This document shows, piece after piece, positions 39,609-49,279 of a stretch of DNA of 64,000 bases; position 1 is the first letter of the stretch; the number at the start of each line of letters is the position of its first letter. This DNA comes from Sphingopyxis sp. H053 (GTDB lineage: Bacteria > Pseudomonadota > Alphaproteobacteria > Sphingomonadales > Sphingomonadaceae), in NCBI RefSeq assembly GCF_001468225.1, contig NZ_LNRU01000002.1, positions 517,225 through 581,224 on the forward strand, written 5' to 3'. The position numbers and the translations under genes were made by a program. The notes under the pieces were generated by a model. That model was not told the origin of the DNA and ran no database searches. It saw only the letters and a list, made by a program, of their open reading frames with translations.

Positions 39609-40421
39609 TTAGCTTTGCGGAACGATCTCCAGCGCGCGAACCCGCTCTTCGACGAGGGTCCGTCCGTCGCCCTCGGCATCGACGATCCAGCTCTGCCGCT
39701 GCTCGCGCATCACCAGCCCCGTCGCGGTGTCGACGGTCCACAGATTGTCGATTTCCAGCGGCTTGGCGGCACCGGCAACGGGCGCAGAATCGCGCTCGAC
39801 CTTGGCGATCGTCTGCAACGCGCCGCCGTGCGTGATCGATATGCTCGCGCCGTCCGCCTGTGCCGAGAGCGGAATAGCGCCATTGGCAGGCGCAACCAGC
39901 GCCCGGATATCGGCGGTCGCCAGCTTGTCGCGTTCGGCAGCGGGGAGCGCCGCAATCAACTGCGCCAATTGCCTGGCTTCAGGCCGCCCCGCCTTGGCGC
40001 CCACTGCCTCGATCCGCGCGGTCACCCGCTCCCACAATCCGTCCGGATCCACCATGTCGATACGGCTGCCGTCGGGCGCGACAAGATAGGCGATCGGTTC
40101 GCCGACCAGCGGATCGAGCATCAACGACAGCGCGCGGGTCACTTCGGGTCGTGCATCCGAATCGATCCGTTGCAGCACCGCCTCGAGCCGGTAACCCCGC
40201 CCGACGCGCTGCCATTGCAGCGCATAGACGAGCGAGAAGTTGATCAGCGATCCTTCGCGGCCGATCCGGCGCGTCGTCACGCGGTAGGTCATCGGTCGGC
40301 CCACCGGGGGAGCGAACTGGAAATGCACGGCCGTCGCAGCCGGAACGTCGCCCGGCTCAGAGGACGGAAGGGGCTGGGCCGCCAGCAGCAATAGCGCGCC
40401 GAGGCTGCCGGCCGGGATCAT
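39609..40421 (-). CDS. Hypothetical exported protein after ctaA
   Basis: A 270-residue protein with a putative signal sequence (MIPAGSLGALLLLAAQPLPSS) and no family I can name. The mature part has beta-rich strands (PMTYRVTTRRIG; YRLEAVLQRI; SISITHGGALQTIAKVERDS) resembling small secreted or periplasmic domain proteins of unknown function. Its ATG overlaps the ctaA stop by four bases, so it is coupled to heme A synthesis by position. A cytochrome-oxidase assembly link is speculation. Confidence 0.6.
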   Translation of the reverse strand: MIPAGSLGALLLLAAQPLPSSEPGDVPAATAVHFQFAPPVGRPMTYRVTTRRIGREGSLINFSLVYALQWQRVGRGYRLEAVLQRIDSDARPEVTRALSLMLDPLVGEPIAYLVAPDGSRIDMVDPDGLWERVTARIEAVGAKAGRPEARQLAQLIAALPAAERDKLATADIRALVAPANGAIPLSAQADGASISITHGGALQTIAKVERDSAPVAGAAKPLEIDNLWTVDTATGLVMREQRQSWIVDAEGDGRTLVEERVRALEIVPQS

Positions 40422-41467
40422 GCCGAGCAGCGGCCCAGTCGGTGAAGCCCCGCCGCGGCGATGGCGACGAGGATCGCACCGGTCACCTGATGCCACACGG
40501 CGACCCACATCGAAACGCCCGAGACGACGGTCCAGATGCCGAGCAGCATCTGCGCCGCGACGACCGCGAGGATCAGCCGCGCCTCGATACGCGCGCCGCG
40601 CCGCGACAGCGTGCGCGCGAGGAGGAGCAACGCGAGCGCCGCCACCCACGACCACCAGCGATGGAGGAAATGGATCAGGAAAGGATCGTTGGTCAGCGCC
40701 AGCCAGGCGCCGCCCGCCCAGTCGATACCCTCGGGCACGAAATGATCGTTCATCAGCGGCCAGCTGCTCGCGACATAGCCCGCGTTGAGCCCCGCGACCC
40801 ACGCGCCGAGCAGCAGCTGGACGAACAGGATCGCGATGATGCCGATCGCGGGTCCGGTCAGGCGCGCCGGCCGCGCCGCGGGATCGTGCGCCAGGCTGCC
40901 CAGATCGCGCGCCGTCCACACCAGCCCTGCGAGCAGGAACAGCGCAGTCAGCAAATGGGTGGCCAGGCGGAAATGGCTGACGTCGACGCGATATTCGAGG
41001 CCCGAGGCGACCATCCACCAGCCGATCGCGCCCTGCAATCCCACGAGCGCGGCAAGTGCGAGCAAGCGCCAGCCGTAACCGCTGGGGATCGCGCGGCGCC
41101 AGGCGTACCAGATCAATGGCACGACCAGCGCCATGCCGACGAGCCGCCCGAGGATGCGGTGCAGCCACTCCCAGAAAAAGATCGCCTTGAACCCCGCCAG
41201 CGTCATGCCGAGGTTGATCTCCCTATATTCGGGGATCTGCTTATACTTCTCGAATTCCGCGATCCATCCGGCCTCGCTGAGCGGCGGCAGCACGCCCGAA
41301 ACGGGGCGCCATTCGGTGATCGAAAGCCCCGATTCGGTGAGGCGGGTGATACCGCCGACCCCGACCACGATGATCACGAGTAATGCGACCGCCCACAGCC
41401 AGCGCGCGAGCGCCGCGGGGCGGGGTTGGCGGGCGGCAGGCGCCGGCAAGACAGAGGCGTGCGTCAT
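40418..41467 (-). CDS. ctaA: Heme A synthase (COX15/CtaA)
   Basis: A 349-residue membrane protein that converts heme O to heme A for aa3-type cytochrome oxidase. It has about eight transmembrane segments; the heme-ligand histidine motifs are visible in FFWEWLHRILGRLVG, VSHFRLATHLL and FLIHFLHRWWSW plus a C-terminal VWHQVTGAI. The family's ITRLTESGLSITEW follows the first helix. The start at 41467 (MTHASVLPAP) is the conserved region start. Confidence 0.96.
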   Translation of the reverse strand: MTHASVLPAPAARQPRPAALARWLWAVALLVIIVVGVGGITRLTESGLSITEWRPVSGVLPPLSEAGWIAEFEKYKQIPEYREINLGMTLAGFKAIFFWEWLHRILGRLVGMALVVPLIWYAWRRAIPSGYGWRLLALAALVGLQGAIGWWMVASGLEYRVDVSHFRLATHLLTALFLLAGLVWTARDLGSLAHDPAARPARLTGPAIGIIAILFVQLLLGAWVAGLNAGYVASSWPLMNDHFVPEGIDWAGGAWLALTNDPFLIHFLHRWWSWVAALALLLLARTLSRRGARIEARLILAVVAAQMLLGIWTVVSGVSMWVAVWHQVTGAILVAIAAAGLHRLGRCSA

Positions 41468-41572
41468 GGCCCGCCCTATCGGCGCTTGCCGGGCGATAGG
41501 CAAGAGGCCCGGAACCCGGCGTCCCGCGGGAAATTCATGGCCCCGACAGCTGCGACTTGATAGGGGACGGCG

Positions 41573-42565
41573 ATGCCGCCCCGCGCCCCGATGATCCTTG
41601 CAGCTCTGCTGGCGTCTATGGCAGCGCCCGTCCTCGCTGCGCCGCCCGCCGCACAATCGCCCTATGCCGCATTAGCGTCGATCGAGGCGCGCGTCGCTAC
41701 CATCGGCTTTCGGTTGACGACCGCCAACGCCGCCTGGTGCCCGGTACGCCAGCCGCAGTTCGGGTGGATATGGGGCGACCCGCGCCTTTATGCGGCAGAC
41801 CGGCGCACCGAAGCGCTCGCGGCTTATGGTGTCGCCGACCAGCTTCACCCGTTCATCGCGGCGCTGGCCCCGCACTCGCCCGCCGCATCGGCGGGGATGA
41901 AGGTCGGCACACCCGTCACAGCGATAGCGGACGCGCCCGTCCCCGATGGAGCCGGGGACCATCCCTTCGCGCGCATCACGGCGATCGAAGGCAGCATGGC
42001 GGCGCTGCCGGTCGATACCGCGATCGCATTGCATGTCGGCGCCGGGCGCATCGTCAGCCTCACCCCGGTCGCCGGCTGCGTCAGCGATTTTCGGGTCGAA
42101 GCCAATGAAAGGCCCGCCGCCGTCGCCGACGGACGAATGGTCCTCGTCAACCAGGGCCTTGCCGATTTCGCCGCCGATGACGCGGAACTCGCGGCCGCGA
42201 TCGCGCACGAGCTGGCGCACAATATATTGCGTCACCGCGCGCGGCTCGACGCGGCGGGGGTCGATCGCGGGCTCGGCAAGCAATTCGGCCGCAATGCGCG
42301 CCTGTTCAAGCAGACCGAGGTCGAGGCCGACCGGCTGTCGGTGTGGCTGCTCGCCGGCGCGGGCTATGATCCCGCCGCGGCGGCGCGCTTCTGGTCGCGC
42401 TTCGGCCAGCGAAAGGGACGGCCGATGTTCCAGGCCAGCACCCACCCGAACTGGCGCGACCGCGTCGCGTCGCTCGAAGCCGAAGCGGCGGCGATCGCTT
42501 CGCTGCGCAAAGCGGGCCAGCCGCTGCACCCGCCGCTGGTCGACGCTCCGCCGCCCTTGGAATAG
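41573..42565 (+). CDS. Secreted M48 family metallopeptidase
   Basis: A 330-residue zinc protease. The signal peptide (APMILAALLASMAAPVLA) is followed by a region with a PDZ-like stretch (SPAASAGMKVGTPVTAI) and the M48 catalytic motif AHELAHNILRH (HExxH-type HELAH), with the third ligand in QTEVEADRLS. It therefore resembles exported Ste24/BepA-like peptidases. Confidence 0.88.
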   Translation: MPPRAPMILAALLASMAAPVLAAPPAAQSPYAALASIEARVATIGFRLTTANAAWCPVRQPQFGWIWGDPRLYAADRRTEALAAYGVADQLHPFIAALAPHSPAASAGMKVGTPVTAIADAPVPDGAGDHPFARITAIEGSMAALPVDTAIALHVGAGRIVSLTPVAGCVSDFRVEANERPAAVADGRMVLVNQGLADFAADDAELAAAIAHELAHNILRHRARLDAAGVDRGLGKQFGRNARLFKQTEVEADRLSVWLLAGAGYDPAAAARFWSRFGQRKGRPMFQASTHPNWRDRVASLEAEAAAIASLRKAGQPLHPPLVDAPPPLE

Positions 42566-42622
42566 CCCGGCACACATCCTATTTCGGGAACAATCACTTC
42601 CCCCCGAAAAGGATCGACGCCC

Positions 42623-43159
42623 ATGACCCAAGAGACCGCCATTTTCGCCGGAGGCTGCTTCTGGTGTACCGAAGCCGTGTTCCAGTCGCTGAGCGGCGTC
42701 GAGGGTGTCGAGAGCGGCTATATCGGCGGCAGCGCCGAGAATCCGACCTATAAGCAGGTCTGCGGCGGCGACACCGGCCATGCCGAGGCGATCCGCATCA
42801 CTTTCGATCCCGCCGTCATTTCTTACGACGATTTGCTCGACGTCCATTTTGCGACGCACGATCCGACGACGCTCAACCGCCAGGGTAACGACATCGGCAC
42901 CCAGTATCGCAGCGCCCTCTTCCCGCTCGATGCGGCGCAGGCCGATGCCGCGCGCGCCGGGATCGCGCGCGCCGCTGCCGATTGGCCCGCACCCATCGTC
43001 ACGACGATCGAGAGCGCGTCGAAATGGTATCCGGCCGAAGATTATCATCAGGCCTATTGGGACGGCGAAGGCCAGCGCAATCCCTATTGCATGGCGGTGA
43101 TCCCGCCGAAGCTGGCTAAATTGCGCAAGGGATTCAGTGACCGTTTGCGCGCCGAATAG
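42623..43159 (+). CDS. msrA: Peptide methionine sulfoxide reductase A
   Basis: A 178-residue MsrA that repairs oxidised methionine. The catalytic site [10 protein letters not shown] and the following [12 protein letters not shown] and [15 protein letters not shown] are intact; a recycling cysteine is visible at NPYCMAV. Start ATG 42623 immediately precedes the fold. Confidence 0.97.
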   Translation: MTQETAIFAGGCFWCTEAVFQSLSGVEGVESGYIGGSAENPTYKQVCGGDTGHAEAIRITFDPAVISYDDLLDVHFATHDPTTLNRQGNDIGTQYRSALFPLDAAQADAARAGIARAAADWPAPIVTTIESASKWYPAEDYHQAYWDGEGQRNPYCMAVIPPKLAKLRKGFSDRLRAE

Positions 43160-43265
43160 ACGAGGATGAATCGATGCGGCCGCTGTTTCTATATGGTCGC
43201 ATGACGTCACTTTTCATTGACTTTCCAATTGTTTTGACTAGCGGACGCGCCTTCGCTGGGGCAGG

Positions 43266-43838
43266 ATGCCCCTGAAACGCAGTTGGGGGCGCGGCCAGGT
43301 GCTGGCATCACTGTTTCTGATCGGCGCGTTGGTGACGACGCCGCAGATGTCGGTTCAAGCCGCAAGCCAGACCGCTGTCGAAGACGGGTCGGGCGGGATG
43401 ACGCGCGCCGTCAACCGGATGGTGGGCGGCATCGTCAGCTATGCGCGCTGGCCCGATGGGTCGGCGGCAACCGCCCGGACGATGTGCGTCGTCGGCGCGC
43501 CGCGGCTGGCCGATCGCATGGCGCCCGATGTCCCGGGCCCCGGCTCGGTCACGGTCCGCCGGACGACCACCGCCACCGTCACCCCCGAGTGCGACATCTT
43601 GTTCCTCGGCCGGATGCCCGTCGCCGATCGCCGGCAGCTCATCGCCTGGGTGCGCGGCCGTCCGGTCCTGACCATCACCGACGATGACGCAGCATGCATC
43701 TATGGCGCGATGTTCTGCCTCAGCAACAAGGCGGCGAGCATCAGCTTTTCGGTCAATATCGACGCGATCGGGCGCGGCCCGCTGCGCATCGACCCGCGTG
43801 TCCTGCGCATTGGCGGCGGCAAGGGGGGGGCGGCATGA
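43266..43838 (+). CDS. yfiR: YfiR family periplasmic inhibitor
   Basis: A 190-residue DUF4154/YfiR protein with a signal peptide. The family pattern is visible in MTRAVNRMVGGIVSYARWP, CVVGAPRLA, CDILFLGR and VLTITDDDAACIYGAMFCLS with NIDAI later. YfiR holds the diguanylate cyclase YfiN inactive in the periplasm. Its end overlaps yfiN by four bases (ATGA). Confidence 0.87.
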   Translation: MPLKRSWGRGQVLASLFLIGALVTTPQMSVQAASQTAVEDGSGGMTRAVNRMVGGIVSYARWPDGSAATARTMCVVGAPRLADRMAPDVPGPGSVTVRRTTTATVTPECDILFLGRMPVADRRQLIAWVRGRPVLTITDDDAACIYGAMFCLSNKAASISFSVNIDAIGRGPLRIDPRVLRIGGGKGGAA

Positions 43839-45061
43839 CCGGCCAGACCCCCACGCCCTCGGTCGAACGGATCGGTGCGCGCACGACGCTGCAAAAGCTG
43901 CTGTCGCGCTTTCATTTCGGGATCACGCTGTTCGCGGTCGCGCTTTCGGGCCTGACCATCCTGCTCGCCGGGGTGACCGCGCTGCGCGGCTATGCCGATC
44001 GCAATATGGAACTCGCGGCGCAGCTCGGCGCCTATGGCGTCGAACCCGCGCTGGTGTTCAACGATCCGCAGGCAGTGCGCGAGGGGCTGGAGCCCTTGAC
44101 CCGCATTCCCGGCATCGCCCGGCTCCGCGTGCTCAACGACGTCGGCCGGCCCATCACCGAATGGGCCTCGCCCAGTGCCGACCCGGCGCCCATCCTCACC
44201 CGCATCTTCTTCCCCCGGCCCTTTGCCGTCACCGTCCAGCGCAACGGGTCGGCGATCGGCACGATCGAGGTGTGGGGCGACAGTTCGACATTGGTTGATT
44301 ATGTCCGCCTCGGCCTGCTTGCCGGCTTCGGCTGTCTGCTCATCACGGCGTTCGGCACCATCTTCCTCGCGCGGCGTTTCGAATATGAGCTGGTCAAGCC
44401 ATTGAACGAAATTGCGACCGTCGCGCACGACGTGCGCCTGCACCGGCGGTTCGACAAGCGAGTGAAGCCGCTCGGCATTGCCGAGCTCGACCGGCTGGGC
44501 GGCGATATCAATGCGCTGCTCGACGAACTGCAGGGCTGGCAGGGGCATATGGAAACCGAGCGCGCGATGCTCGCGCACCGTGCGTCGCACGACACGTTGA
44601 CCGCGATGCCGAACCGCGCCGCGTTCGACGAGCAACTGGCGGAGCATATCCGGTCCGCAGAGGGGCGTGGCGACCGCTTCGCGCTGCTTTTCATCGACGC
44701 CGACAACTTCAAGGCGGCGAATGACAATTTCGGCCATGCCGCGGGCGACACCGTGCTCGTCGCGCTGTCGGCATGCATCAAGGAAACGCTTCGCAAGGGC
44801 GATTTCGCGGCAAGGATCGGCGGGGACGAATTTATCGTCATCGTCGACCCGCTCGACACCGACGCCGCCCCCGGCGATCTGGCGAACCGGATCCGCGCCT
44901 GCGTGTCGCAGCCCATCGCGCTGCCGGGCGGCGAAACCTATCGCGCGGCGGTCAGCGTCGGCGTCGCGGTCTTCCCCGACGATGGCACCAACGCCACCGC
45001 GCTGCTCACCGCGGCCGACGCCGCCATGTATGCCGACAAACTGACCAACCGTTCCCGATGA
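43835..45061 (+). CDS. yfiN: YfiN-like diguanylate cyclase (CHASE8-HAMP-GGDEF)
   Basis: A 408-residue membrane cyclase making cyclic-di-GMP. Two transmembrane segments bracket a periplasmic domain (about residues 30-165), then a HAMP linker and the GGDEF domain with the signature GGDEF at residues 329-333. An RxxD inhibitory site (RKGD) ends five residues before it, so product inhibition is predicted. The cyclase signature is intact, so it should be active. It lies between yfiR and yfiB in one coupled operon. Confidence 0.93.
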   Translation: MTGQTPTPSVERIGARTTLQKLLSRFHFGITLFAVALSGLTILLAGVTALRGYADRNMELAAQLGAYGVEPALVFNDPQAVREGLEPLTRIPGIARLRVLNDVGRPITEWASPSADPAPILTRIFFPRPFAVTVQRNGSAIGTIEVWGDSSTLVDYVRLGLLAGFGCLLITAFGTIFLARRFEYELVKPLNEIATVAHDVRLHRRFDKRVKPLGIAELDRLGGDINALLDELQGWQGHMETERAMLAHRASHDTLTAMPNRAAFDEQLAEHIRSAEGRGDRFALLFIDADNFKAANDNFGHAAGDTVLVALSACIKETLRKGDFAARIGGDEFIVIVDPLDTDAAPGDLANRIRACVSQPIALPGGETYRAAVSVGVAVFPDDGTNATALLTAADAAMYADKLTNRSR

Positions 45062-45080
45062 TGACCAGCGGAGTGATGCC

Positions 45081-45581
45081 GTGACACTTGATTTCCCCCG
45101 ATCGATCCGAACCCTTTTCCTCATGGGCTTCGCGGCCTTGCTCGCGGCGTGCCAAAGCGTGCCGCCGACCACCGGCTTCACCCCCGGACAAATCGCCGTT
45201 CTCCAGTCCCAAGGCTTTGTGGAGGACGGTCCCGGGTGGATGCTGAGCATGCCCGAACGGCTGCTTTTCGCGTCGAACGAAAGCAGCGTGTCGCCCGACC
45301 AGCAACAGCGGATCAGCGATATTGCCGCCAAGCTCGTTTCGGTGGGCATCGCGACCGCGCGGGTCGAAGGTCATACCGATTCGACCGGCGCCCCGGCCTA
45401 TAATCTGACGTTGTCGCAGGCGCGCGCAGAGGCCGTCGCGGCGCCGATGCAGGCGGGCGGCATGCGGTTCACCGCGGACCAGATCGTCGGCCGCGGCGAG
45501 ACCCTGCCGTTGTCGAGCAACACGACAGCGGAGGGGCGGCAGGACAACCGGCGCGTGGTCGTGATCGTCACGCCGCAGTGA
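45081..45581 (+). CDS. yfiB: YfiB-like OmpA-domain lipoprotein
   Basis: A 166-residue outer-membrane lipoprotein (lipobox LLAAC) with an OmpA peptidoglycan-binding domain (VEGHTDSTGAPAYNLTLSQARAEAV). YfiB sequesters YfiR to release YfiN. The start is a GTG at 45081 with GGAGTGA just upstream. It completes an R-N-B set 19 bases after yfiN. Confidence 0.88.
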   Translation: MTLDFPRSIRTLFLMGFAALLAACQSVPPTTGFTPGQIAVLQSQGFVEDGPGWMLSMPERLLFASNESSVSPDQQQRISDIAAKLVSVGIATARVEGHTDSTGAPAYNLTLSQARAEAVAAPMQAGGMRFTADQIVGRGETLPLSSNTTAEGRQDNRRVVVIVTPQ

Positions 45582-45644
45582 CGCGGCCGTCGGCGCTGTC
45601 CCGGACTCTTTTCTTGACCAAAGTTCGCGGCTAAGCCCTCGCTC

Positions 45645-46508
45645 ATGAAACCGATCCGCAAAGCCGTCTTCCCCGTCGCCGGCCTCGGCACCCGCTTCCT
45701 CCCAGCGACCAAGGCGATCCCCAAGGAGATGCTGCCCGTCGTCGACCGGCCGCTGATCCAATATGCGGTCGACGAAGCGCGCGAGGCGGGGATCGAGCAG
45801 ATGATCTTCGTCACCGGCCGCGGCAAAAGCGCGATCGAGGATCATTTCGACGTCGCGTTCGAACTCGAAAAGACGATGTCCGAGCGCGGCAAGGATCTGT
45901 CGGTGCTCGAACCGACGCGGCTCGGCCCCGGCGCCTGCGCCTATGTCCGGCAACAGGAACCGCTGGGCTTGGGCCATGCGATCTGGTGCGCGCGCGATAT
46001 CGTCGGCGACGAACCCTTCGCGATCTTCCTCCCCGACGAATTCATGCACGGATCGCCCGGCTGCATGAAGCAGATGGTCGATGCGTATCAAAAGGTCGGC
46101 GGCAATCTGATCTCGGTGCTCGAGGTGCCGCACGAACAGGTGTCCGCCTATGGCGTTATCGCGCCCGGCGCGCGCGACGGGGCGCTGACCGAAGTGAAGG
46201 GCCTGGTCGAAAAACCGCCGGTCGCCGACGCGCCGTCGAATCTGATCATTTCGGGCCGCTATATCCTGCAACCCGAAGTGATGCGCGTGCTCGAAGGACA
46301 GGAAAAGGGCGCCGGCGGCGAAATCCAGCTCACCGACGCGATGGCGACGATGATCGGCAACCAGCCCTTCCACGCCGTCACCTTCGACGGTGCGCGCTAC
46401 GACTGCGGATCGAAAGCCGGATATATCCAAGCCAATCTGGCGGTCGCGCTCGAACGGCCCGACATCGCGGACGAAGTTCGCGCCTTTGCGATCGACCTGC
46501 TTAAATAG
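45645..46508 (+). CDS. galU: UTP-glucose-1-phosphate uridylyltransferase
   Basis: A 287-residue GalU making UDP-glucose for surface polysaccharides. The nucleotide loop is PVAGLGTRFLPATKAIPKEM; the active region has FITGRGK-type VTGRGKSAIEDHF and FAIFLPDEF. It fits the bacterial family in full length. Confidence 0.96.
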   Translation: MKPIRKAVFPVAGLGTRFLPATKAIPKEMLPVVDRPLIQYAVDEAREAGIEQMIFVTGRGKSAIEDHFDVAFELEKTMSERGKDLSVLEPTRLGPGACAYVRQQEPLGLGHAIWCARDIVGDEPFAIFLPDEFMHGSPGCMKQMVDAYQKVGGNLISVLEVPHEQVSAYGVIAPGARDGALTEVKGLVEKPPVADAPSNLIISGRYILQPEVMRVLEGQEKGAGGEIQLTDAMATMIGNQPFHAVTFDGARYDCGSKAGYIQANLAVALERPDIADEVRAFAIDLLK

Positions 46509-46544
46509 GAGCGGCGGAGGCAGCAGCCCCCGCCGGCCTGGCGC

Positions 46545-47270
46545 TTATTCGCCTTCGATATTCGGTTTCGGGAAGCTGTCGGCCCCGAGCGTCTTGTAGA
46601 GCAGGCCGCCAATCGCCCCGCCGATCAACGGCGCGATCCAGAACAGCCACAATTGCTGCAGCGCGATGCCGCCGACGACCAGCGCCGGCCCGGTGCTGCG
46701 CGCCGGGTTGACCGAGGTGTTGGTCACCGGGATCGAAATCAGGTGGATCAGCGTCAACGCAAGGCCGATCGCGATCGGCGCGAAACCCGCGGGCGCGCGG
46801 CCGTCGGTCGCTCCCATGATGATCCACAGGAAGAAGGCGGTGAGCACGATCTCGATGATGAAGCCTGACCAGATGTCATAATGCCCCGGCGAACCCGCAT
46901 CGAAGCCGTTGGCCGCAAGGCCGTTCGTGGCGAGATCATAGGCCGGATTACCGCTGGCGACGTAAAAGAGCAGGAACGCCGCGACGATCGCGCCGAGCAC
47001 CTGCGCGACGACATAGAGCGGAATGTCGCGCGCGTCGAAACGCCCGCCCGCCCACAGCCCCACGGTGACTGCGGGGTTGAGGTGACAGCCCGAAATATGG
47101 CCGATCGCATAGGCCATGGTGACAACCGTCAGACCGAAAGCAAGCGAGACGCCGAGCAGTCCGATCCCGACGTCGGGGAATGCCGCGGCCAGAACCGCGC
47201 TACCGCAGCCGCCGAAGACAAGCCAGAACGTGCCGATAAATTCGGCCAGACCTTTTTGGATATTCGTCAT
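46545..47270 (-). CDS. aqpZ: Aquaporin Z-like water channel (MIP family)
   Basis: A 241-residue channel with six membrane helices and two NPA half-helices ([11 protein letters not shown] and NPARSTGPA), the full MIP fold. The narrow-filter residues and water-type selectivity fit AqpZ. The start at 47270 has a strong GGGAGGAGGGTC upstream. It lies convergent with galU. Confidence 0.94.
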   Translation of the reverse strand: MTNIQKGLAEFIGTFWLVFGGCGSAVLAAAFPDVGIGLLGVSLAFGLTVVTMAYAIGHISGCHLNPAVTVGLWAGGRFDARDIPLYVVAQVLGAIVAAFLLFYVASGNPAYDLATNGLAANGFDAGSPGHYDIWSGFIIEIVLTAFFLWIIMGATDGRAPAGFAPIAIGLALTLIHLISIPVTNTSVNPARSTGPALVVGGIALQQLWLFWIAPLIGGAIGGLLYKTLGADSFPKPNIEGE

Positions 47271-47370
47271 GATGACCCTCCTCCCCGCCGATGGCCTCAG
47301 ACGCCCCCGGCGCGAGCGGCATCCTATCAGCGCTGCGCGAACGGGCAAGCCCTTGTCCGGCCAAGACGAA

Positions 47371-48660
47371 TCAGGCGGCCGCGACCGCTTCGACAAAGTG
47401 GCGCGCGCGCTGGTGCAGCGACAGCGCCGCCTCGGTCAGCCCGGCGGACAATTTGCCCAGCGCCTGCGCGCCATCGCCGACGGCGGTCGCGCCATGTCCG
47501 ATCTCGCGGACGCGCGCGTCGATTTCGCGGCCCGCAAAGACCGCCTGTTCGACATAGCTCGCGATCGTCAGCGTCGTCGCGCTCTGTCCATCGACCGCGC
47601 GGTCGATCGCGTCGGAAAAGCCGTTGTTGGCGTCGATCGCCTTCTCGACCTCTTCAAATCCCGCCGCGACCTGTTCGACGATATCGCGGATCCGGTCGAC
47701 ATATTGGGTGATGTCGCCCGCTGCGACGCGCGTCTGGCTGGCCAGCGTCTTCACCTCCGACGCGACCACGGCAAAGCCGCGGCCGGCATCACCGGCGCGC
47801 GCCGCCTCGATCCCTGCATTGAGCGCGAGCATATTGGTGCGGCTCGCCATGTCGATGATCAATGCGAGCATCTGTTCGATCGACTGGCTCGCCGCCTTCA
47901 ATGCGATCGACCGATCGCTGGCCTGCTTGATCTTGCGATGCGCGTCGCCGCGAACCGTGCGCGCGCGCGATCCGTCGTCGACGATCTTCGCCATCGTCGC
48001 CGCAAGCGCATGACCGCGATCGCCGAGGTCCTGCAGCCCGGCCAGCGTCTGCGCGGTCGCGCCCGCGACGGTGACCGCGTCGCGCCCTGTTTGCTGAGCA
48101 CGTTCGGACAGCGTGCCGGCGACCGCTTCGACCTTGCGCGCCATGTCGGACAGCGTCGCGGTCAGCGCGGTGATGTCCTGCTGGAACCGCCGCCCGGCAT
48201 CGTCGATGTGCGTCGTGCGCGCCGCCCGTTCCTCTGCCAGTTCGACCTCGCGCAGCATCGCCAGCTTGGCGAGCTGGCCGCTGTCGAGCGTTTCGACGAA
48301 GCGTCCCGCGCGGACGAGGATCAGTTCCTGCTGCCCCGGCGACTGCGCCACGATGCGCAGCAAATCGGTCGTCGATCGCGTCACATCGGCGGTCGGACAT
48401 GCTTCGATCATCGAGGCGATCGAGCCGCCGATCGTCGGATTCTGCATCAGCGAAAACCAGAAGGGGCAAAAGAGCAATTCGCGCACCCGCTGTTCGCGAA
48501 TGATGCCCACCGGCCGCTCTTCGCCATCGACCACAGCAAGCGCGCGGAGCTGCGGATTGCCGCGGAACAGATCGATGACCTCAGACATATGCGCGTCGGC
48601 GCCGATCGCGGACGCGTGGCCCGGCGATGGCGTAAAGGCATATCCCATGGCGTTCATCAC
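47371..48660 (-). CDS. Soluble methyl-accepting chemotaxis-like protein with CBS-like N-terminus
   Basis: A 429-residue protein with no transmembrane segment. The N-terminal 110 residues resemble a CBS pair ([31 protein letters not shown]); the long coiled-coil signalling domain ends in [18 protein letters not shown] and [14 protein letters not shown], the conserved MCP tip. It is likely cytoplasmic and could report on energy or nucleotide state. Its chemotaxis partners are not in the window. Confidence 0.85.
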   Translation of the reverse strand: MMNAMGYAFTPSPGHASAIGADAHMSEVIDLFRGNPQLRALAVVDGEERPVGIIREQRVRELLFCPFWFSLMQNPTIGGSIASMIEACPTADVTRSTTDLLRIVAQSPGQQELILVRAGRFVETLDSGQLAKLAMLREVELAEERAARTTHIDDAGRRFQQDITALTATLSDMARKVEAVAGTLSERAQQTGRDAVTVAGATAQTLAGLQDLGDRGHALAATMAKIVDDGSRARTVRGDAHRKIKQASDRSIALKAASQSIEQMLALIIDMASRTNMLALNAGIEAARAGDAGRGFAVVASEVKTLASQTRVAAGDITQYVDRIRDIVEQVAAGFEEVEKAIDANNGFSDAIDRAVDGQSATTLTIASYVEQAVFAGREIDARVREIGHGATAVGDGAQALGKLSAGLTEAALSLHQRARHFVEAVAAA

Positions 48661-48838
48661 TCTCTCTTCAGTCTGCGGCCCTTGTTCGCGTTTCGACCTA
48701 GAGGCTGTTGGTAAACAGTAATTTAACCATTTATTTCAGTGATGTGACACGCCGGCCGCGCGCCGGGCCGATCCGTCGCAATATCCTGTTCAGATCGCGG
48801 CGGTTATGCGATGGGGCGTCATCGGCGAGGAGAAGAAA

Positions 48839-49144
48839 ATGCGCGTTTTAATTCTGGCGGTCATGGCCGCTCCCCTGCTCGCCGGCTGTTTCAGCGCGGT
48901 CAAGACGGTCGTCACCGCGCCGGTCAAAGCCGTCGGCCAGGTCGCCGACTGGTCGACGACCAGCCAGGACGAATCGGATCGCAACCGCGGCCGTGAAATG
49001 CGCAAGCGCGAGGAACAGATGGGCAAGCTGTCGCGCCAGCGCGACAAGGCGGCCGAGAAATGCCGCGACGGCAAGGCCGACCAATGCCAGCGCGCCGAAG
49101 TGCTGGAGCATGAAATCGAAGCATTGATGGCGGCGCCGCGTTAA
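48839..49144 (+). CDS. Small hypothetical lipoprotein
   Basis: A 101-residue lipoprotein of unknown function. The signal MRVLILAVMAAPLLAGCFSA ends in a LAGC lipobox. The mature part is strongly charged and helical (SDRNRGREMRKREEQMGKL) and could be a coiled coil. GGCGAGGAGAAG precedes the ATG at 48839, which settles the start against an upstream frame from 48806. Confidence 0.72.
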   Translation: MRVLILAVMAAPLLAGCFSAVKTVVTAPVKAVGQVADWSTTSQDESDRNRGREMRKREEQMGKLSRQRDKAAEKCRDGKADQCQRAEVLEHEIEALMAAPR

Positions 49145-49167
49145 AATCCTCCTTGTGCCGCAGGCAT

Positions 49168-49251
49168 GGGGAGGTGGCAGCGCGAAGCGCTGACGGAGGG
49201 GCTATGACGCTTGCCCCTCCACCACTCGCTACGCGAGCGTTCCCCCTCCCC
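49168..49251. repeat. Inverted pair of GGGGAGG-type repeat units
   Basis: The stretch 49168-49202 (GGGGAGGTGGCAGCGCGAAG, ending GGAGGGGC) and the reverse-oriented 49213-49251 share their outer ends. They look like a degenerate REP pair in the gap between the lipoprotein gene and the S24 regulator. Confidence 0.6.
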
Positions 49252-49279
49252 ATCGCTGCGCGACAGGGAGGACAGAAAG

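Noticed and set aside
43202..43239. TGACGTCA palindrome and two TTGACT copies before yfiR
   Set aside because: Could be promoter parts, but the -10 elements are not convincing, so I did not list a promoter.
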